NCBI RefSeq assembly: GCF_036345995.1
Contig: NZ_CP107796.1
Coordinates: 7,006,001-7,070,000 of the forward strand
Direction of reading: 5' to 3'
Length of the DNA stretch: 64,000 nucleotides
Origin: Streptomyces sp. NBC_00557
GTDB lineage: Bacteria > Actinomycetota > Actinomycetes > Streptomycetales > Streptomycetaceae
The translations under genes were made by a program, and so were the position numbers. The notes beneath the pieces were generated by a model. It saw only the letters and a list, made by a program, of their open reading frames with translations. It was not told the origin of the DNA and made no database searches. Of this stretch, positions 51,878 through 60,084 are shown in pieces. How positions within the stretch are numbered: the first letter of the stretch is position 1; the number at the start of each line of letters is the position of its first letter.

Positions 51878-52129
51878 GGGGACGTCGTCCTTCCGCAGCG
51901 GGCCCCACGGCGGGGACCTGGAAAGGCGGGTCGGGCGAAACCGCGGGGAGCCTTCCCCACCCGCATGACACGGGGATGTCCGGAAACCGAAGGGCCGGGG
52001 GCGGGACGGTGCCGCCCAGCGGTTGCGCGTACGCCGCCGTTCACCGCCGACCAGGTAGCCTTCCCTTGGGGCGCCCTTTACATGCGGCGGCCCCACCGGT
52101 CAGGGAAGGCGACAGGGGAGGATCCCGCG

Positions 52130-52777
52130 GTGCACGTCCAGGATTGGCTCGACTCGGTGCCCGCGGCCGCCGTCTACGCCGTGGTCGCCCTGGTGATCGG
52201 TCTGGAGAGCCTGGGCATCCCGCTTCCAGGGGAGATCATCCTCGTGTCGGCGGCGCTGATGGCCTCCCAGCACTCGGGCGTCAACCCGGTCGTCCTCGGC
52301 GCGTGCGCGACCGCGGGCGCCGTGATCGGCGACTCCATCGGCTACGCGATCGGCCGCAAGGGGGGACGCCCCCTGCTGGCCTGGCTGGGCAGGAGATTCC
52401 CGAAGCACTTCAGCGCGGGCCATGTGGCCACCGCGGAGCGGTCGTTCGAGAAGTGGGGCATGTGGGCGGTCTTCTTCGGCCGTTTCATCGCCCTGCTCCG
52501 CATCTTCGCCGGCCCTCTCGCCGGCGTCCTGCACATGCCGTACTGGAAGTTCCTGATCGCCAACGTCCTCGGCGGCATCTGCTGGGCGGGCGGCACCACG
52601 GCGGCCGTGTACTACGTCGGCGTGGTCGCCGAGGGCTGGCTGAAGAAGTTCTCGTACGTGGGGCTGGCGGCGGCGGTGGCCCTCGGCCTCGCCACCCTGC
52701 TGATCGTCCAGCGCAAGGCGAAGAAGGCCCAGCAGCAGGTGGACCGCGAGGCAGAACCGGTCAGCGCCGGGGACTGA
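52130..52777 (+). CDS. DedA family membrane protein
   Basis: A 215-residue VTT protein. ESLGIPLPGEIILVSAALMA has the conserved glutamate and PGE, GDSIGYAIGRKGG the arginine-containing re-entrant motif, and FFGRFIALLRIFAGPLAG the F-GR-P block. DedA proteins scramble undecaprenyl phosphate or phospholipids and support envelope integrity. GTG 52130 with GGGGAGGA about 8 bases before. It is followed by a composite repeat. Confidence 0.92.
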   Translation: MHVQDWLDSVPAAAVYAVVALVIGLESLGIPLPGEIILVSAALMASQHSGVNPVVLGACATAGAVIGDSIGYAIGRKGGRPLLAWLGRRFPKHFSAGHVATAERSFEKWGMWAVFFGRFIALLRIFAGPLAGVLHMPYWKFLIANVLGGICWAGGTTAAVYYVGVVAEGWLKKFSYVGLAAAVALGLATLLIVQRKAKKAQQQVDREAEPVSAGD

Positions 52778-52862
52778 AACGCCCCGCCACGGGCGCGGGC
52801 CCGATGTGCGGCTCCGCCGCGGGGCGCGACGGGCCGCACGCGGCCGCCGCCCGCCGGACGGC

Positions 52863-53063
52863 CTAGGGGGTTTCGTTTGGATCAGGTCGGATCAGGCCGC
52901 GGCGTCCGGTGCTGGGGGCACCTCCCACGCCCTTCAGGCAGTGGGGGAGCATCGCAAGGCGGAGGATCACCCGCGTACTGGGCGTACTCGGGTGGTCCGA
53001 CAACGCGGCGAGGTGCCGTGCCGGGCGTCGCGGACCCGGGCTGATCCAAACGGAACCCCCTAG
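52863..53063. repeat. Composite dispersed repeat, copy 2 with inserted repeats
   Basis: The ends match copy 1 at 11954: CTAGGGGGTTTCGTTTGGATC opens and CTGATCCAAACGGAACCCC closes, but about 130 bp more lies between them. That insert includes GGGGCACCTCCCACGCCC then CTTCAGGCAGTGGGGGAGC, and a further ATCACCCGCGTACTGGGCGT/ACTCGGGTGGT inverted phrase, both of which I recognise from other Streptomyces intergenic regions. The last bases form the stop codon of the carbonic anhydrase gene. Region 52778-52862 carries another short REP-like phrase. Confidence 0.75.
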
Positions 53064-53587
53064 CGATGCACGTCCTGGTGCGCCTTCGCCAGCTCCGCGT
53101 ACATCGTGCCGTTGAGGGTGACCCCCTGCCGCTCCTCCTCGGTCAGCTCCCGCCGCACCTTCGCCGGCACCCCGGCCACCAGCGACCCGGGCGGCACGAC
53201 CATCCCCTGCGGCACCAGAGCCTGGGCGGCGACGAGCGATCCGGCGCCGATCACGGCCCCGTTCAGCACGGTCGCCCCCATCCCGACGAGGCAGTCGTCC
53301 TCCACGGTCGCCCCATGCACGACGGCGTTGTGCCCGATGGACACCCGCTCACCGACATGCACCGGAAACCCGGGGTCCGCATGCAGGGTGACGTTGTCCT
53401 GGACATTCGCCTGCGCGCCCACGGTGATCTTCTCGACGTCGCCCCGGATCACCGCGCCGTACCAGACACTGGCCCCCGCGTGCAGCGTGACGTCGCCGAT
53501 CACGGAAGCCGTCGGCGCGACGAACGCCTCCGGATCGACCTGCGGCTCCCGGCCGCCGATGCCCACGATCAGCGCCTGCTGTGTCAT
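53060..53587 (-). CDS. Gamma carbonic anhydrase family protein
   Basis: A 175-residue left-handed beta-helix protein. Metal ligands H69, H86 and H91 keep the spacing of the Cam/CaiE/YrdA group (VTLHADP; SIGHNAVVHG). It hydrates CO2 or, in many relatives, has uncertain activity. The frame extends to 53641, but MTQQALIVGIGG at ATG 53587 with GAGGAG is the family start. Its stop codon lies in the end of a dispersed repeat. Confidence 0.88.
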   Translation of the reverse strand: MTQQALIVGIGGREPQVDPEAFVAPTASVIGDVTLHAGASVWYGAVIRGDVEKITVGAQANVQDNVTLHADPGFPVHVGERVSIGHNAVVHGATVEDDCLVGMGATVLNGAVIGAGSLVAAQALVPQGMVVPPGSLVAGVPAKVRRELTEEERQGVTLNGTMYAELAKAHQDVHR

Positions 53588-53695
53588 CACCGTCTCCTCG
53601 TGTCCGTGACTACCCGCACGGTACGTCAGGGGCTGGGGCAAAGATCACAGCAGCCCGGCCTCTCCCCGGAGGCGACCGATGAGTAACGTAAGCCC

Positions 53696-54460
53696 GTGCC
53701 GAAGCCCAAGAACACGTTCTCGTCCTGGCGTCGCCGCGTCGCTCAGCGCGCGGTGCACGCGGCCTGGGCCTGGGCTCAGCGCACGGGCTCCGTCACCGCC
53801 GAGCACCCCGGCCGCCTGAAGTTCGGCTCGATCGGCGAAGCGACCCGGCTCGCCTTCCCGCTCGGCACGGTCTTCGGCGAACCCTGGATCCACCTCGGCT
53901 CGCACTGCATCATCGGCGAACAGGTCACGCTGACCGCGGGTCTGATGCCGGACCTGGACCTCGGGCCGGAGCCGATCCTGCGCATCGGCGACGGCGTCGT
54001 CCTCGGCCGGGGCAGCCATGTCATCGCGGACACGACGGTCACCATCGGCAGCGACTGCTACTTCGGCCCGTACGTCTACGTCACCTCCACCAACCACTCC
54101 TACGACGACCCCCACCAGCCGATCGGCAGGCAGTGGCCGCGCATGGAACCCGTGGAGATCGGCCCGGGCTGCTGGATCGGCACCAACGCGGTCATCCTGC
54201 CGGGCGCGCGGATCGGCCGGAACGTGGTCGTCGCGGCCGGTGCCGTGGTGCGGGGCACGGTGCCCGATCACGCCGTGGTGGCCGGGGCGCCCGCCCGGGT
54301 CGTCCGGCGCTGGACGGCGGACCAGGGCTGGCAGCCCCCGCTCAGAACCCCGCCGCCGATACCGATCCCGGAGGGGACGACACCGGATCAGCTCCGCGCC
54401 CTGGCGGAACTCGACGAGGACGTGGTGGCCAGCCTCGCCCAACTGGAAACCGAGAGCTGA
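53696..54460 (+). CDS. Hexapeptide-repeat acetyltransferase
   Basis: A 254-residue LbetaH acyltransferase. Hexad repeats run from LGSHCIIGEQVTLTAG through IGDGVVLGRGSHVIAD to CWIGTNAVILPGARIG and NVVVAAGAVVRG; the acceptor-site pattern STNHSYDDPHQPI is that of CysE/NodL-type O-acetyltransferases. ATG-like GTG 53696. Next to gamma-CA but divergent. The acceptor could be a polysaccharide or antibiotic sugar; not known. Confidence 0.85.
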   Translation: MPKPKNTFSSWRRRVAQRAVHAAWAWAQRTGSVTAEHPGRLKFGSIGEATRLAFPLGTVFGEPWIHLGSHCIIGEQVTLTAGLMPDLDLGPEPILRIGDGVVLGRGSHVIADTTVTIGSDCYFGPYVYVTSTNHSYDDPHQPIGRQWPRMEPVEIGPGCWIGTNAVILPGARIGRNVVVAAGAVVRGTVPDHAVVAGAPARVVRRWTADQGWQPPLRTPPPIPIPEGTTPDQLRALAELDEDVVASLAQLETES

Positions 54461-54569
54461 CGCAGGCGGAATGCCGAGGCGCGAGCCGGCTCGGCAGGTA
54501 TGACTATGACTCGGGCGGCGCGCGAACCGAGGGCCGGCTCGCGCGGCATGCGGCGATGAGGCCCGGCTC

Positions 54570-54800
54570 GGATCCGGGGCCCGGGGCCGGCCCGGCTGCG
54601 GTGCGGGCCAGGACCTGGTTCGGGCAGGCATCCGGGGCCCGGGGTCGGCGCTCGTGCGGGATGTGGGGGATGCGGGGCGGCTCGGCTGCGATGTGGGCCA
54701 GGGGCCAGCCTGGCTGCGATGCGGGGGCCCGGGGGCGGCGCTCGTGCGGGATGGGGGATGCGGGGCGGCTCGGTTCCGGGGCCAGGGTCCGGCGGCTGGA
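54570..54800. repeat. Tandem 90-bp G-rich repeat
   Basis: GGCGCTCGTGCGGGATG occurs at 54647-54663 and again 90 bp later at 54737, within longer matching units that contain TGCGGGGCGGCTCGG. Parts of a third unit precede them (CCGGGGCCCGGGG at 54573). The 361-bp gap 54461-54821 has no supported gene. Confidence 0.75.
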
Positions 54801-54821
54801 TATCCGAGGTGCCGGGACGGA

Positions 54822-55679
54822 TCAGCCCGTCGCCAGTAGGAGGGTGCCGAGCAGGGCAAGGCCCGCGCCCGCCGCCTGGATCGCGCGCAGCCGTTCGCTG
54901 AGGAAGCCGCGCGCGGCCAGCGCCGTCACCACCGGGTACAGCGAGGCGAGCACGGCCGCCACGGTGACCGGGCCGTGCTGGGCGGCGACCGCGTAGGTGC
55001 CGTTGGCGGCCACGTCGGCGAGTCCGACGAAGGCCAGCGCGGGCAGCGAGGTCCACGGGAAGCCGCCCTCGGGCACCGCCCGGCCACCCCGCCGGACGGA
55101 GACGGCGAGCGCGGCCCCGCCGACCGCGACATTCGTCAGCCGCTGCACGAACAAGGCGAGGAACAGGCCGGTGACGGTCGTCGAGGCCTCCGTGATCAGG
55201 GCGAAGACCGTGCCGAACCCCAGGGCCGCGATCAGCGTGAGCAGGATCGTCCGCCGCTGGACGGGCGCGCCGCGCAACTGCGGTCCGCCCGCGAGGACGA
55301 CACCGGTGACGGCGACGGCGATACCCGCGACCTGGAGCAGTCCGGGCCGCTCGCCGAGGACCAGGCCCACGCCCACCGGCACGGCCACGCTCAGCGTCGC
55401 GAGCGGCGAGACCACCCCCATGGGGCCGAGCGCGAGGGCCTTGTAGAAGGAGAGCAGGGCGACCGGCCCCACCAGCCCGGCGGCGAAGGCGAACCACAGG
55501 CGGGGCCCGGCCCCGCCCCACCCGCCGGTCGCGACGACGATCGCGCCCAGCACGGCCGCCGCGATGGCCTGCGAGACGACCACGACGGTCAGCGCGGGCG
55601 TCCGTCGTGTCAGCAGCCCGCCCCCGAAGTCGGCCAGCCCCCACAGGAGGCTGGTGGTCAGGGCGAAGAATGCTGTCAC
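54822..55679 (-). CDS. EamA/DMT family transporter (XRE-cupin linked)
   Basis: A 285-residue ten-helix exporter. FFALTTSLLWGLADFGGGLL starts the first repeat and AVLASLYPVVTALAARGFLSE ends the second. GTG 55679. Divergent from an XRE-cupin regulator across 149 bp with a perfect dyad, so its expression is likely controlled by that protein in response to an amino acid or analogous compound. Confidence 0.88.
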   Translation of the reverse strand: MTAFFALTTSLLWGLADFGGGLLTRRTPALTVVVVSQAIAAAVLGAIVVATGGWGGAGPRLWFAFAAGLVGPVALLSFYKALALGPMGVVSPLATLSVAVPVGVGLVLGERPGLLQVAGIAVAVTGVVLAGGPQLRGAPVQRRTILLTLIAALGFGTVFALITEASTTVTGLFLALFVQRLTNVAVGGAALAVSVRRGGRAVPEGGFPWTSLPALAFVGLADVAANGTYAVAAQHGPVTVAAVLASLYPVVTALAARGFLSERLRAIQAAGAGLALLGTLLLATG

Positions 55680-55728
55680 GGCCGGCCTCGCAGTACAGTT
55701 TGATGAACGATCGGGTGCACCTCACGGT

Positions 55729-55746
55729 AGTTCAGTGAAGTGAACT
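55729..55746. promoter_or_regulatory. XRE-cupin regulator operator
   Basis: AGTTCA-GTGAAG-TGAACT is a perfect 6-bp inverted repeat with a 6-bp spacer in the divergent region. A related TTGAAC follows at 55762. Confidence 0.6.
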
Positions 55747-55828
55747 CTGTCATCCCGAATATTGAACTTCCGGGACGCCCGGACCCGACCCACGGGCCTG
55801 ACCCGGACCTCTTCCCGATGGACGTGAT

Positions 55829-56401
55829 GTGTCGGACCTCGACCTGCTGACCCAGTCCCTGGCGCGCAACGTCAAGCGCTGGCGCACGGAGCGCGGCTTC
55901 ACCCTGGACGCGCTCGCCGCACGCGCAGGAGTCAGCCGCGGCATGCTGATCCAGATCGAGCAGGCCCGCACGAACCCCAGCATCGGCACCGTCGTCAAGA
56001 TCGGTGACGCGCTCGGCATCAGCATCACCACTCTGCTCGACTACGAACAGGGCCCCAACGTCCGCATCGTCCCCGCCGAACAGGCCGTACGGCTCTGGCA
56101 CACCGACGCCGGCAGCTACAACCGCCTCCTCGCCGGCACGGAGGCGCCCGGACCGCTCGAGATGTGGGACTGGCGGCTGATGCCGGGGGAGCGGAGCCCC
56201 TCCGAGCCGCACCGTGTGGGCACGGTGGAACTCGTCCATGTCACCGCGGGCGAGCTGACCCTCACCGTGGACGGCGTCAAGCACCTGGTGCCGACCGGCG
56301 CGAGCGCCACCTTCGAGGCCTCCACCGCGCACACCTACGCCAACGAGGGCGACGTACCGATGGAGATGGTGATGGCCGTCTCGGTGCCCCCCGTCCGCTG
56401 A
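55829..56401 (+). CDS. XRE family regulator with cupin domain
   Basis: A 190-residue regulator. Residues 5-65 are an XRE helix-turn-helix (RWRTERGFTLDALAARAGVS then MLIQIEQARTNPSIGTVVKI). Residues 110-185 are a cupin 2 barrel (HRVGTVELVHVTAGELTLTV, TGASATFEASTAHTYAN) for a small effector, with the histidine of the cupin motif present. GTG 55829. Regulates the divergent DMT exporter by inference. Confidence 0.9.
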   Translation: MSDLDLLTQSLARNVKRWRTERGFTLDALAARAGVSRGMLIQIEQARTNPSIGTVVKIGDALGISITTLLDYEQGPNVRIVPAEQAVRLWHTDAGSYNRLLAGTEAPGPLEMWDWRLMPGERSPSEPHRVGTVELVHVTAGELTLTVDGVKHLVPTGASATFEASTAHTYANEGDVPMEMVMAVSVPPVR

Positions 56402-56433
56402 GCCGCACCGGCGCGGGCTGTTAGCGTGCGGAC

Positions 56434-56991
56434 ATGCGCGCACCCATCGGAGACTTCGACACCGCCACCCCCGTCACGGACTGTCTCGAGGAGCTGACCG
56501 CGCCGGTCGCCGGCGCCGTGCGCACCTGGCGGGGCGCGGTTCCCGCCGACCGCGTCCTCTACGTCGAGACCGACCCGCGCTGGGCCGACACGGCCGTCTT
56601 CGTCGAGCACTACGGCCGCGAGCTGCTGGAGCAGTCGGCGAACTGCGTGGTGGTCGCGGGCAAGCGGGGCGGCGAGACCACCCTCGCCGCATGCGTGGTG
56701 CTCTCCACCACGCGGGTCGACGTCAACGGCGTCGTACGCCGCCAACTCGGCGCCCGCAAGGCCTCTTTCGCCTCCATGGAGACGGCGACCGGAGAGACCG
56801 GCATGGAGTACGGCGGCATCACCCCCGTAGGACTGCCCGCCGGCTGGCCGGTGTTCGTCGACGCGGCCGTCGTCGACCTGCCCTATGTCCTCGTCGGCAG
56901 CGGACGCCGGCGCGGCAAGCTGCTGGTGCCGGGCAAGGCCCTCGCGGAACTGCCGGGCGCGGTGGTCCTGGAGGGGCTCGGGATCGCCTGA
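56434..56991 (+). CDS. YbaK/EbsC-type aminoacyl-tRNA deacylase
   Basis: A 185-residue YbaK-domain protein. YVETDPRWADTAVFVE, then NCVVVAGKRGGETTLAACVV and the lysine in GARKASF, the GGITPVGLP loop and GSGRRRGKLLVPG are typical of editing deacylases (YbaK clears mischarged Cys-tRNA-Pro). ATG 56434, 32 bp after the XRE gene; may be co-transcribed. Its stop lies in a short tandem duplication. Confidence 0.88.
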   Translation: MRAPIGDFDTATPVTDCLEELTAPVAGAVRTWRGAVPADRVLYVETDPRWADTAVFVEHYGRELLEQSANCVVVAGKRGGETTLAACVVLSTTRVDVNGVVRRQLGARKASFASMETATGETGMEYGGITPVGLPAGWPVFVDAAVVDLPYVLVGSGRRRGKLLVPGKALAELPGAVVLEGLGIA

Positions 56992-57051
56992 GCCCACCGG
57001 CCGGCGGATCGTCTGAGACCACCGGCGGATCGCCTGAGATCACCGGCCGGC
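56981..57051 (+). repeat. Three tandem copies covering the ybaK-like stop codon
   Basis: Units beginning GGATCGCCTGAG at 56981, GGATCGTCTGAG at 57006 and GGATCGCCTGAG at 57027, each followed by an ACCGGC(CGGC) tail (21-25 bp). The first unit includes the gene's own TGA. Confidence 0.75.
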
Positions 57052-57107
57052 GCGTCCGTTCCACGGCGATAGTGCAGGCCCGCCCGGGCGGGAAGGGCAG
57101 GTACAGC

Positions 57108-57132
57108 CCCGGCGGGAACCGTCTCCGCCGGG
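57108..57132 (-). terminator. Hairpin after the CDF gene
   Basis: CCCGGCGG (57108-57115) and CCGCCGGG (57125-57132), 8-bp stem, 8 bases from the minus-strand stop; a GCCCGCCCGGGCGGG palindrome lies just beyond. Confidence 0.6.
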
Positions 57133-57139
57133 ACGCGGC

Positions 57140-58381
57140 TCACGCCGTCGCATGGTGGGCCAGGGCCACATGGGGATCGCGCTCGCCCGGCGCCGGGGCG
57201 GGGTCGGCGTGCACCAGGGCGGCCGTCAGCCTCGGTACGGCGTGCAGCAGGGCGTGTTCCGCCTCCACGGCGATCGCGTGGGCCTGCCGCAGCGTCGCCT
57301 CGCCGTCCACCACCACCGCGAGTTCGGCCCGCAGCCGGTGCCCGATCCACCGCAGCCGCAGCTCGCCCACCTCGCGCACGCCCGGCACGCCCCGCACCGC
57401 CCGCTCGGCCCGGTCCACCAGCGCCGGGTCGACCGCGTCCAGCATCCGGCGGAACACCTCACGCGCCGCGTCCCGCAGCACCAGCACGATCGCGGCCGTG
57501 ATCGCCAGCCCCACGACCGGATCCGCCGGATGCCAGCCCAGCGCCGAGCCTCCGGCGCCCACCAGAACCGCCAGCGAGGTGAAACCGTCCGTGCGGGCGT
57601 GCAGCCCGTCGGCGACGAGCGCGGCCGAGCCGATCCGGCGGCCCACCCGGATCCGGTACCGGGCCACCCACTCGTTGCCCACGAACCCGACCAGCGCGGC
57701 CACCGCGACCGCCGGCACGTGCGCGACCGGGCGCGGATCGAGCAGCCGCCCCACGGCCGCCCAGGCGGCGAAGGCCGCCGACGCGGCGATGGTCAGCACG
57801 ATCACCAGCCCCGCCAGATCCTCGGCGCGCCCGTAGCCGTAGGTGAACCGGCGGGTCGCCGCCCGCCGGCCCAGCACGAAGGCGATGCCGAGGGGAACGG
57901 CGGTCAGCGCGTCCGCGGCGTTGTGCACGCTGTCCCCGAGCAGAGAGACCGAGCCGGAGACGGCCACCACGGCCGCCTGCGCCAGCGCGGTCGCCCCCAG
58001 CACGGCCAGCGACACCCACAGCGCCCGCATCCCGTGCGCGGAGGCCTCCATGGCCGGGTCCAGCTTGTCGGCGCTGTCGTGGGAGTGCGGGGTGAGCAGA
58101 TGCGCCAGGCGGTGGCGGAGACCGGGCTTGCGGGAGTGGTCCCCGTGACCGTGACTGTGGCCGTGGCCGTGAACGTCGGGACCGTACGCCTGCGCGTGTG
58201 TGTGGCCCTCGTGACCGTGAACGTGGCCCGTGTGCGTGGCGTCCGCATGACCGTGATCGTGAGCCTGGCCCGTGTGCACGGGGTCCGCGTGACCGTGGCC
58301 GGTGTGCGCGTGGGTGTGACCTCCGTGGCCGTGGTCATGACCCTGGCTGTGCCCGTGCCGAGGTGCGTGCCGGTCGTTCAC
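57140..58381 (-). CDS. Cation diffusion facilitator (zinc-type exporter) with His-rich N-terminus
   Basis: A 413-residue CDF transporter. The first 85 residues are almost all His/Gly/Asp (HGHGHSHGHGDHS and similar), a metal-binding tail. Six helices follow. Metal sites: GDSVHNAADAL and ADGLHARTDGF (Hxx xD patterns). The cytoplasmic C-domain (EVGELRLRWIGHRLRAELAVVVD) binds dimer and metal. GTG 58381 has GGAAGGGGA. Divergent from an ArsR regulator across 60 bp; together they form a zinc/cobalt export switch. Confidence 0.93.
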   Translation of the reverse strand: MNDRHAPRHGHSQGHDHGHGGHTHAHTGHGHADPVHTGQAHDHGHADATHTGHVHGHEGHTHAQAYGPDVHGHGHSHGHGDHSRKPGLRHRLAHLLTPHSHDSADKLDPAMEASAHGMRALWVSLAVLGATALAQAAVVAVSGSVSLLGDSVHNAADALTAVPLGIAFVLGRRAATRRFTYGYGRAEDLAGLVIVLTIAASAAFAAWAAVGRLLDPRPVAHVPAVAVAALVGFVGNEWVARYRIRVGRRIGSAALVADGLHARTDGFTSLAVLVGAGGSALGWHPADPVVGLAITAAIVLVLRDAAREVFRRMLDAVDPALVDRAERAVRGVPGVREVGELRLRWIGHRLRAELAVVVDGEATLRQAHAIAVEAEHALLHAVPRLTAALVHADPAPAPGERDPHVALAHHATA

Positions 58382-58429
58382 GTGGGTCCCCTTCCGTGTG
58401 CGGGAGTGGACGCGCGGCGCCCACCGGAC

Positions 58430-58451
58430 CATTATGTGCGTATGAGCGCAC
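58430..58451. promoter_or_regulatory. ArsR promoter and operator overlapping the start codon
   Basis: CATTAT (58430-58435) is a -10 box seven bases before ATG 58442. GTGCG-TATGAG-CGCAC (58436-58451) is a perfect 5-bp dyad over the +1 and start codon. Confidence 0.6.
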
Positions 58452-58804
58452 GCATGCACCTGTCACCTGCGCACCATGCGCACCCGCGCAGCCCCGGCGA
58501 GGAGCAGTTCGCGCTCGCCGCCGAGCTCATGGCCCTGCTCGGCGACCGCACCCGCCTGACCCTGCTGCACGCCCTGACGACCGGCGAGGCCGACGTCACG
58601 ACGCTCACCGAGGCGTGCGGCGCGGCCCGTCCCGCCGTCAGCCAGCACCTGGGCCGGCTGCGGCTCGCGGGACTGGTGAAGACCCGCAAGGAGGGCCGCC
58701 GGGTGATCTACTCGCTCCCGCACGGACATCTGCGCCGGCTGGTGCAGGAGGCGCTGAAGACGGCGGACCACCTGCTCGCCGAGCGGGCCGCCCCAGGTCA
58801 GTAG
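58442..58804 (+). CDS. ArsR/SmtB family metal-responsive regulator
   Basis: A 120-residue winged-helix repressor. ELMALLGDRTRLTLLHAL and ARPAVSQHLGRLRLAGLVKTRKEGRRVIYSL are the core. Residues before (HLSPAHHAH) give an N-terminal His cluster, possibly sensing Zn or Co. ATG 58442 lies at +1 of the CATTAT promoter (leaderless); ATG 58454 is an alternative. It should repress the CDF gene and itself when metal is low. The 3' end overlaps the pobA-like gene by 7 bp. Confidence 0.92.
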   Translation: MSARMHLSPAHHAHPRSPGEEQFALAAELMALLGDRTRLTLLHALTTGEADVTTLTEACGAARPAVSQHLGRLRLAGLVKTRKEGRRVIYSLPHGHLRRLVQEALKTADHLLAERAAPGQ

Positions 58805-60021
58805 GCGGCGGCCGTCCCGAGGTACTGCTCGGCGAAGGCGGCCGCCGCGGCCGGCGAGGTGAACAGCCGGCGCAGCCGGGCCAGTGTGGTGCCGGCGCGG
58901 AAGGGATCGCCGGACGCCACCCCGTGGTAGATGTCCGACAGCCACTGGGAGAACTCCTGGTAGTCCCACACCCGGCGCAGACAGGCCGCCGAGTAGCCGT
59001 CCAGGCCGCTGCCGTCGCCCTTGGTGACGTACGCGGTGAGCGCGTCGCCGAGCAGGAACGCGTCGTGCAGGGCGAGGTTCAGGCCCTTGGCCGCGATGGG
59101 CGCGACCAGGTGACCGGCGTCCCCGGCCAGGAACAGCCGCCCGTGGACCAGGGGTTCGACGACGTAGTGGTGCATGTCCAGGACGCGCTTCTCGGTCAGC
59201 CGGCCCTCGGTGAGCGGGGGCGCACCGGCCGCGCCGAGCCGCTCGCGCAGCTCGGTCCAGACCCTGTCGTGCGGCCAGTTCTCCGGGTCGTCGCCGGGCG
59301 GGCACTGGAGGTAGAACCGGGTGACCTCGGGGCTGCGCGGCATCTGCCCGGCGAAACCGCGCGGATGGACGCCGAACAGCACGCAGTCCGTCGACGGCGG
59401 CGCCTCCGCGAGCAGCGCCAGCCAGCCGATGCCGTCGTCCTGTCGCGCGCTCCGCCTCCGCCCGGCGGGTATCACGTCCCGGGTCACTCCGCGCGCCCCG
59501 TCGCAGCCCGCGACGAAGTCGCAGTGCAGCAGCCGCCGTTCCCCCGTGTCCGGGCAGCGGTACGACACCGCCGGCCGGTCGGAGTCCAGGTCGTGCAGCA
59601 TGACGTCCCGCACGCCGAAACGGATGTCGCCGCCGCGTACGTCGGCGTACTGCCGCACCAGGTCCGTCACCAGCAGCGGCTGGGGATAGACGTAGTGACG
59701 ACGGCCCGTCAGGTCGGCGTAGGGGAAGCGGTAGCGCTCGCCGTCGAAGCGGAACTCACAGGCGGTGTGCGACTCGGCCCGCTCCGGGAGCCGTTCGGAC
59801 AGCCCGCGCCGGTCCAGTTCGCGCACAGCCCATTCCTCGATGACCCCGGCGCGCGGCCGTGTCTCGATGAACTGCCGGCTCTCGGTCTCCAGGACGACGC
59901 AGTCGACGCCGGCGGCCCGCAGGATGCCGCCGACGGTGAGCCCGGCCGGCCCGGCGCCCACGACGACCACCGTACGGCGTTCTGCGGGCGCGGCGCCGAG
60001 GTGCGGGGAAGGGGAGATCAT
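58798..60021 (-). CDS. pobA: 4-hydroxybenzoate 3-monooxygenase (PobA-type)
   Basis: A 407-residue class A flavin hydroxylase turning 4-hydroxybenzoate into protocatechuate. VVVVGAGPAGLTVGGIL binds FAD; RPRAGVIEEWAVREL and PQPLLVTDLVRQY are PobA-specific; DGIGWLALLAEAPPS and LAGDAGHLVAPIAAKGLNLALHD match its substrate and FAD regions. ATG 60021 with a GGGGAGATC start area. Protocatechuate-pathway genes are not in this window. Gene symbol is a homology call. Confidence 0.85.
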   Translation of the reverse strand: MISPSPHLGAAPAERRTVVVVGAGPAGLTVGGILRAAGVDCVVLETESRQFIETRPRAGVIEEWAVRELDRRGLSERLPERAESHTACEFRFDGERYRFPYADLTGRRHYVYPQPLLVTDLVRQYADVRGGDIRFGVRDVMLHDLDSDRPAVSYRCPDTGERRLLHCDFVAGCDGARGVTRDVIPAGRRRSARQDDGIGWLALLAEAPPSTDCVLFGVHPRGFAGQMPRSPEVTRFYLQCPPGDDPENWPHDRVWTELRERLGAAGAPPLTEGRLTEKRVLDMHHYVVEPLVHGRLFLAGDAGHLVAPIAAKGLNLALHDAFLLGDALTAYVTKGDGSGLDGYSAACLRRVWDYQEFSQWLSDIYHGVASGDPFRAGTTLARLRRLFTSPAAAAAFAEQYLGTAAAY

Positions 60022-60084
60022 CCCTGCATTATGACGGTGTCCCGTCAGCCGTGACCGGCCGACGGGACACCAGGGTGGAGCGGG

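Noticed and set aside
52863..53063. Insertion sequence
   Set aside because: The region has inverted ends but is only about 200 bp, encodes no transposase and shows no obvious target duplication, so it is called a composite repeat.
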